A DNA stretch of 64,000 nt from Piper betle (Eukaryota > Streptophyta > Magnoliopsida > Piperales > Piperaceae), in NCBI GenBank assembly GCA_033002965.1, contig JAURVB010013188.1, positions 62,001-126,000 on the forward strand, given 5' to 3'. A program made the position numbers and the translations under genes. Below the pieces are notes generated by a model. It was given only the letters and a program-made list of their open reading frames with translations. It did not search any database and was not told the origin of the DNA. Positions 59,440 through 64,000 of this stretch are shown piece after piece. The number at the start of each line of letters is the position of its first letter. Positions within the stretch are counted from its first letter, which is position 1.

Positions 59440-60150
59440 GAAAACAGATAATAAAAATCATCATCCAGACTCATCCTACCAAATTATACAAAAGAAATGG
59501 ACCTATGACCTCACAAAGCTCCATTCAATCATCATCAAACACACCATAATCAACAGAATCCCCCCAAAATCCAAACTCTCACACTCTGCCTACCACCGAT
59601 CATATTGAGAAACAACAGCCACAGCATATCTCAATCCATTCATGACCCACAAAAAAACACATAAAGAACAGAGACAGAGGAGGGATACCGACCGAGGGAG
59701 GGAGGAGGATCCTTCTCGTCATCGTCATCGTCCTTGACCGATTTTCTGGCACAGACGAAGCAGCCCATGTCGGAGAATATGTCGTCCCTTGTATTCTTCT
59801 TCCTCTCTCTATGATTGATGATAGTCGGAGGGGTCGAGGAGGACGCCGACGTGAAGGAGGCCAGGGCAGCAGACGGCGGGGAGGAGCTCGATCTTGCGGC
59901 AAAACCTAGGGGGGGTGAAACGAGGGAAAAACAGGCAGCGCACTGGAGGCGGCATTGGCGACGGAGTGATCGGAGAAGGAGGGAGAGGCGAGGAGGAGGG
60001 GCTTGCGAGCGATGAGGGCGGCGCCGGGAAAAAGGGCAAAAGTGGTAGCTTGGGGTCATTTGGTTTTTCAATTATTTCTCTATCATTAGATGTTTTTTCG
60101 ACGATTTGAGTTAAATTCAAGCACAACGAAGCTTGCAGTGCTCCAATTCC
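59440..60150 (-). pseudogene. Inverted second copy of the kinase promoter and exon 1
   Basis: Minus strand. Exon 1 from ATG at 59768 to the donor at 59689 encodes MGCFVCARKSVKDDDDDEKD, differing from the other copy by Gly-to-Arg and Pro-to-Ser changes and two extra Asp codons. Upstream sequence to 60150 matches the promoter/5' leader of the left copy, and the intron start matches to about 59440. Transcription would run away from the dehydrogenase gene. Confidence 0.8.
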
Positions 60151-60153
60151 TCA

Positions 60154-60184
<31 letters not shown>
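60154..60184. repeat. (TG)n-(TA)n microsatellite
   Basis: Right flank of element M2 and only about 155 bases upstream of the dehydrogenase start codon, so the TA run could serve as, or replace, a TATA box. Confidence 0.9.
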
Positions 60185-60338
60185 GGTTTCTATTTTCAAT
60201 ATGAGGTGAGCGATGACGCATATGGAGCATCCATTTGCCATTGTGGACCCAATCCAACGCTACTACTTGTATATGTATCCGGGCATGGAATGCCGGACAC
60301 AGTCACAACTTCCAGCCATAAACTTATTTGCCGGCGAC

Positions 60339-61126
60339 ATGGCCACCTCCTCCACCGCCGCCGGCCCCCTCGCAGGCCGGACAGCAATCATCACCGGCGC
60401 TTCCCGCGGCCTCGGTAGGGAAGTAGCGGCCCACCTCGCCGCCCTCGGCGCCAACGTCGTCATCAACTACACATCCCCCTCCTCTGCCGCCGCCGCCGAC
60501 GCCCTCGCCGCCGAAATCAACTCCACCCAACCCTCACCCCGCGCCACCACCCTCCGCGGCGACATCGCCGATCCCGCCGCCGTCGTCGCCCTCTTCGACC
60601 ATGCTGAGCAGACTTTCGATCAAAAAGCGCACATCCTGGTGAACTGCGCCGGCGTGCTCGACGACAAGTACCCCTCCCTCGCCGAAACCCTAGACTCTGA
60701 CTGGGACAGGACCTTCGCCGTGAACGCGAAAGGCGCCTTCTTGCTCAGCCGCGAGGCCGCCAACCGCCTGGTCCGCGGCGGCGGCGGCCGGATCATCATG
60801 TTCTCAACGTCCACCGTCGGCGGCGTGCCGCCGGGATACGGGGCTTACACGGCGTCTAAGGCGGCGGTGGAGACGATGGTGAGGATATTGGCCAAGGAGT
60901 TGAAGGGGACGAAGATCACGGCCAACTGCGTGGCGCCGGGGCCGATCGCGACCGAGATGTTCTTCGCCGGGAAGACGGAGGAGACGGTGAGGAGGGTGGT
61001 GGAGGCCTCCCCATGGGGAGGTTGGGGGAGACGGGCGACGTCTCGCCGGTGGTCGGCTTCCTCGCCGGCGACTCGTCGGAGTGGGTGAACGGGCAGACGA
61101 TTCGGGTGAACGGCGGGTATGTGTAG
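60339..61126 (+). CDS. Short-chain dehydrogenase/reductase, aldehyde reductase type, one frameshift
   Basis: Intronless classical SDR close to the plant NADPH-dependent aldehyde reductase-like proteins, which reduce reactive carbonyls in the cytosol or plastid. Residues counted from ATG 60339: cofactor loop TGASRGLG 19-26, NCAG 102-105, structural Asn at 129, Ser 156/158, catalytic YTASK with Tyr170 and Lys174, then the PGPIATEMFF block. The length, about 263 codons to TAG 61124-61126, fits the family. At about 61008-61013 (GCCTCCCCATGG, around residue 223) one base seems missing: the frame used so far leaves the family pattern, while the +1 frame gives the expected ending (VNGQTIRVNGGYV). 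This is either a real disabling frameshift or a base-call error in a C run. ATG 60339 was chosen because the in-frame ATG at 60213 adds 42 residues unlike the family. Third positions are very GC-rich. Confidence 0.9.
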
Positions 61127-61195
61127 GGGGACAAAGTCTATTGGTGGATGCAGTTTGTCCACCCCATAGTCCCGTGCTTTTGTTGTAATCATGAA

Positions 61196-61322
61196 AAAAT
61201 TTTAGCTCCGCCTGACAGTGACGCCGGTGGAGACGCCGTGCATCTCCACCGTCGATTCCCAAGATGATCGACAGTGCAGGCGTCTCCACCGGCGTCGCTC
61301 TCAGGCAGAACTAAATATGGTT
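61196..61322. mobile_element. Small foldback / MITE-like element
   Basis: Arms 61204-61237 and 61279-61312 pair at about 30 of 34 bases (GGAGACGCC with GGCGTCTCC at the inner ends), and the pairing extends outward through TTTAG and CTAAA. The loop is about 41 bases. It lies 70 bases after the dehydrogenase stop, so it may be in its 3' UTR. Confidence 0.7.
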
Positions 61323-63799
61323 CTACAATAATTATGCTTTGGATCTGGTGCAAGTGTTTCTTGAATAAGTGTTTTCAATGTCTGTGGTTATTGTGTTTTT
61401 CTTATAGAAAACAAAGCAAACTATTAACACAAGGAAGACAACATATAAGTCTAAGAGTTTTAAACACAAACTGGCAGGTGTATGCAGCCAAAATAAATTT
61501 ACTATGTCACGTGTGATTTATCTCCATTTAATTTTCTTTTAATGAGTTTTAATTTCCCAACTAATAATATGTCTTTCTCTCAAAAAAGAATAATAATGAT
61601 AATGTGTATTTACGAATAGGAGGACTTTAGAAGAAGGCTCTACCAAACAAAGAATTGTATTGATCCGATAAACTAATTCTTTTGACTGGTTCTATTATTT
61701 GGGCATTAGTTGAGGATGATTATAATGAGAAAATCAGAAAAAAATTGATGAAAAACTAGGCCTATAAAATGAGCTCTTTTATTCTTAAGGAGGACAAATT
61801 TGATGGAAAGAAGCAAGGGAATATTTGTTGCCTTCAAAATTTCTTCACTTTTATTCTTTCATTCTTAGTTATTGACAAATCACTTTGACATGTTTTCTGG
61901 GTAAATTGTTAATCCAAAGTTATTGAACAGTACCTTTAACGTTCAAATATGTACTAAAACACTATCTTGAATAGAAATCAAACATATTATTAAATCAATA
62001 TAACAATAAAAATATAACTTACAAACCAACAATGCTATAAAAAAGTCCACACTTATATGAAAAAATATAAAATGCATGAAGTTTACTTAGTTATAACACA
62101 TGAAGAGTTAAGTGTTAGTTATGATGTGGCTATAAGATGTAAAATATCTTTGCAAAAAAAATTTTCTTCTTTTCACTTTTGTTTTTATAAGAAACTGATT
62201 TTATTTTTTATAAGAAATTAATGAAGATGAAATTTCTAACAAGACACTTGATGTGAAGTCTTATTTGTATCTTACATAGTACTAACTCTAAGAATGGATC
62301 TTTTTTAATAAGAATATTAATGCTTTTGCCATAAATTCCAATATTGAGACTTTATAGACTTTCCATCTATTTTATGTGAACCAAGTGGAGCCATACAGAA
62401 CCCATAGCCTTACTAGTAAATAGCACATGAAAATTAAAATCTATAACTGTAATAAATTATTAGAAAGCAAACAAATTATCAAATTGGGTAGCTGAGGAAA
62501 GAAATTAATTAAATTAATTAATCACTAAATTAAATAAATATGTCAAACATAATCAATCCAAGAGGAAGAACAAAAGAACAATAAAAAATATTAATCCCAT
62601 AAAATTATTGCGCTAGGTTTTGAGGCATACCCATTATCGGGTGTGGTCCCACCAGATCATTTGGGATAAAAATAAAATCAGTAAATGATAAGGATGAAAG
62701 GGGGACTTATTTGTTAACCATGTCCGTGAAGAACGAAGAAAAATAGCTAATTTTTTTATAAAAAAATCACATATGTCAAGATTTTAAAATTTCTTTTAAA
62801 AATGACTAAAATTTCAAACTTAAATCACAACGTAACCATTTTTAAAACTTTTATATAAATCATCACCAAATCTCTTTATTTCTTATTCAATGACAAAAAT
62901 ACTAATAAAAATTTTATTTTTATTCACAACAACAATGATAATAAATAGAAGTTATAATCTTTACTTATTTTATATATCAAAATAAAATAATTGGCAATGA
63001 TGAATAGATTCTAAAATTAGATTATTTTTTATTTATAGTTCAAAATGTAAAATTTTAGATTTTGTTTGAAATTTAAATGATCAAAATTCCAAAAAAATTA
63101 AGATAAAATGATATATATATATATATATATTTGGGTGTTTAAAATTTTAATCTAAGTTCATTATATTTTATTAGAAATTAAAAATTTTGTTTAAACTAAT
63201 ATATTGTAAATTTGAAGAATTTTTTAAAAACATGTACATATCATTTCTTATATGAAATGTAAGAAAAAAAATATGTTAAAAAAATTGAAGTTAAACTAAG
63301 GGTGCTTATGTCAATAAAATGAATGTTTATGATTTAAATATATTTAAAATATAAAATTTGATTATATGCAAAATAAGAATAAGAGATATAACTATATATA
63401 AAATAAAAATATGAGATGTGGTTATATCTTATATAAATTTAAAATTTTAGTTATTTATGATATAAAAATTTAAAACATGGTTATTTATGATATTTTCCCC
63501 AAAAAAAAAAAAAGTGGTGATGGGGGTATCGACAAGCATTATATGTGATCAAATGGGTATAGTCTGCTGTACGTGACCTTGGACAAGTATTTTCCCATAA
63601 AATCTAGACAAGCTTCTCCATTGGGGACGACACCATGGCCACTCCGAAGTCAAGGGCAACAAGACTGGGCTTCCGATGGCCGAATACGTAGAATTCTATA
63701 CGAATGAGATCTCTGACATCCCAATCCCAAATCTCTACCCCGCCCTAAGCTAGATCTATTTGCCCATGGCCTTCGGTGGCCAAAATTTGGCTGTCAATA
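61323..63799. other. AT-rich intergenic stretch
   Basis: No gene seen. Contains a TA run at 63109-63131 and poly-A/T stretches. A slightly GC-richer part at 63630-63790 has no recognisable frame. Confidence 0.6.
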
Positions 63800-64000
63800 T
63801 GTAACACCCCAAATCCGGTTCACACTCGTGAACCAAACCGGCATGTTACAGGCCCCGGTTAGGTCGGCCAACGCGAACCTAACTCGTGCGGATCCAATCT
63901 CGGCGTCTTAAGATGTAGATACGACTTGTCATGCATGGATAAATGCATAAAACCCTAACATGATACTACATGGATGACATGCAACCTAAATTTCACATCA
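63800..64000 (-). mobile_element. Start of a third long family Y LTR
   Basis: TGTAACACCCCAAATCCGG onwards matches 51408-51600 nearly base for base, including GGCATGTTACAGG and the CATGCATGGAT text. Preceding bases CAATA (63795-63799) would be the target duplication; the other end lies outside the window. Confidence 0.9.

Larger units (their letters stand above)
56560..60150. mobile_element. Element M2 with long inverted arms and gene fragments
   Basis: Flanked by TA-containing microsatellites on both sides (56493-56559; 60154-60184). The arms are about 56560-57245 and 59440-60150 in inverted orientation. Read inwards they start GGAAAGGG...CTGCAGCACAGCGA and GGAATTGGAGCACTGCAAGC, and both then read TTGTGCTTGAATTTAA or TCGCTGTGCTTG. 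The 2.2-kb centre holds pieces of at least three genes. The form fits a gene-capturing DNA element (Pack-MULE type) or a local inverted duplication. Confidence 0.55.

Noticed and set aside
60213..60338. Upstream in-frame start codons for the dehydrogenase
   Set aside because: The extra 42 residues do not resemble the family or a clear transit peptide; ATG 60339 gives the usual N-terminus.
60804..61289. 161-residue minus-strand frame
   Set aside because: Antisense shadow of the dehydrogenase caused by GC-rich codons.

Overview
The window looks like nuclear DNA of a flowering plant. It is AT-rich, gene-poor and packed with LTR retrotransposons whose left ends read TGTAACACCCC or TGTAAAACCC, it contains pieces of plastid DNA, and its best gene (a short-chain dehydrogenase at 60.3-61.1 kb) has the very GC-rich third positions common in monocots. 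The monocot guess is inference.

Layout. 1-22 kb is a nest of retroelements. A decayed plus-strand chromovirus-type Ty3/gypsy element (A) has been hit by a probable solo LTR (about 805-1991), a 448-bp TRIM (2767-3214) and a 2,153-bp solo LTR (3614-5766, target duplication ATAAT). Its 3' LTR carries a second copy of that LTR (9033-20866), which was itself split by a minus-strand chromovirus (C, 11773-20659, target duplication ACATA). 22.3-24.5 kb holds no gene I can name. 24.5-26.6 kb is a minus-strand EMSY-LIKE (ENT domain) gene with a premature stop; a 2,910-bp solo LTR (27565-30474, target duplication CTAGT) sits at its predicted first exon. 33.0-39.3 kb is another copy of that LTR family, split by a 4.2-kb DNA element (M1) carrying fragments of an unrecognised spliced gene and a tRNA-like sequence. 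39.3-44.1 kb is a large inverted repeat made of TRIM-like LTR-internal-LTR arrays. 45.7-49.7 kb is a possible Helitron containing a 1.54-kb tandem duplication. 49.7-51.05 kb is strongly strand-biased G-rich/C-rich DNA with perfect hairpins. 51.06-56.15 kb is a scrambled nuclear plastid insertion (ccsA, 16S, 23S, psaB, 23S, ndhB), with a 2,933-bp solo LTR inside the 16S piece (target duplication TCACG). 56.56-60.15 kb is an element (M2) with roughly 700-bp inverted arms, each holding the promoter and first exon of a receptor-like cytoplasmic kinase, around pieces of at least three genes. The dehydrogenase gene follows immediately, with one frameshift near its end. The rest is AT-rich DNA and the start of another LTR at 63800.

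No operon-like cooperation is expected. The only candidate host genes are the EMSY-LIKE gene (broken) and the dehydrogenase (nearly intact). The region's story is serial insertion: elements inside elements, repeated use of TA microsatellites as landing sites, and gene fragments carried by DNA elements. All boundaries were read by eye; those backed by target-site duplications are exact, the others approximate.
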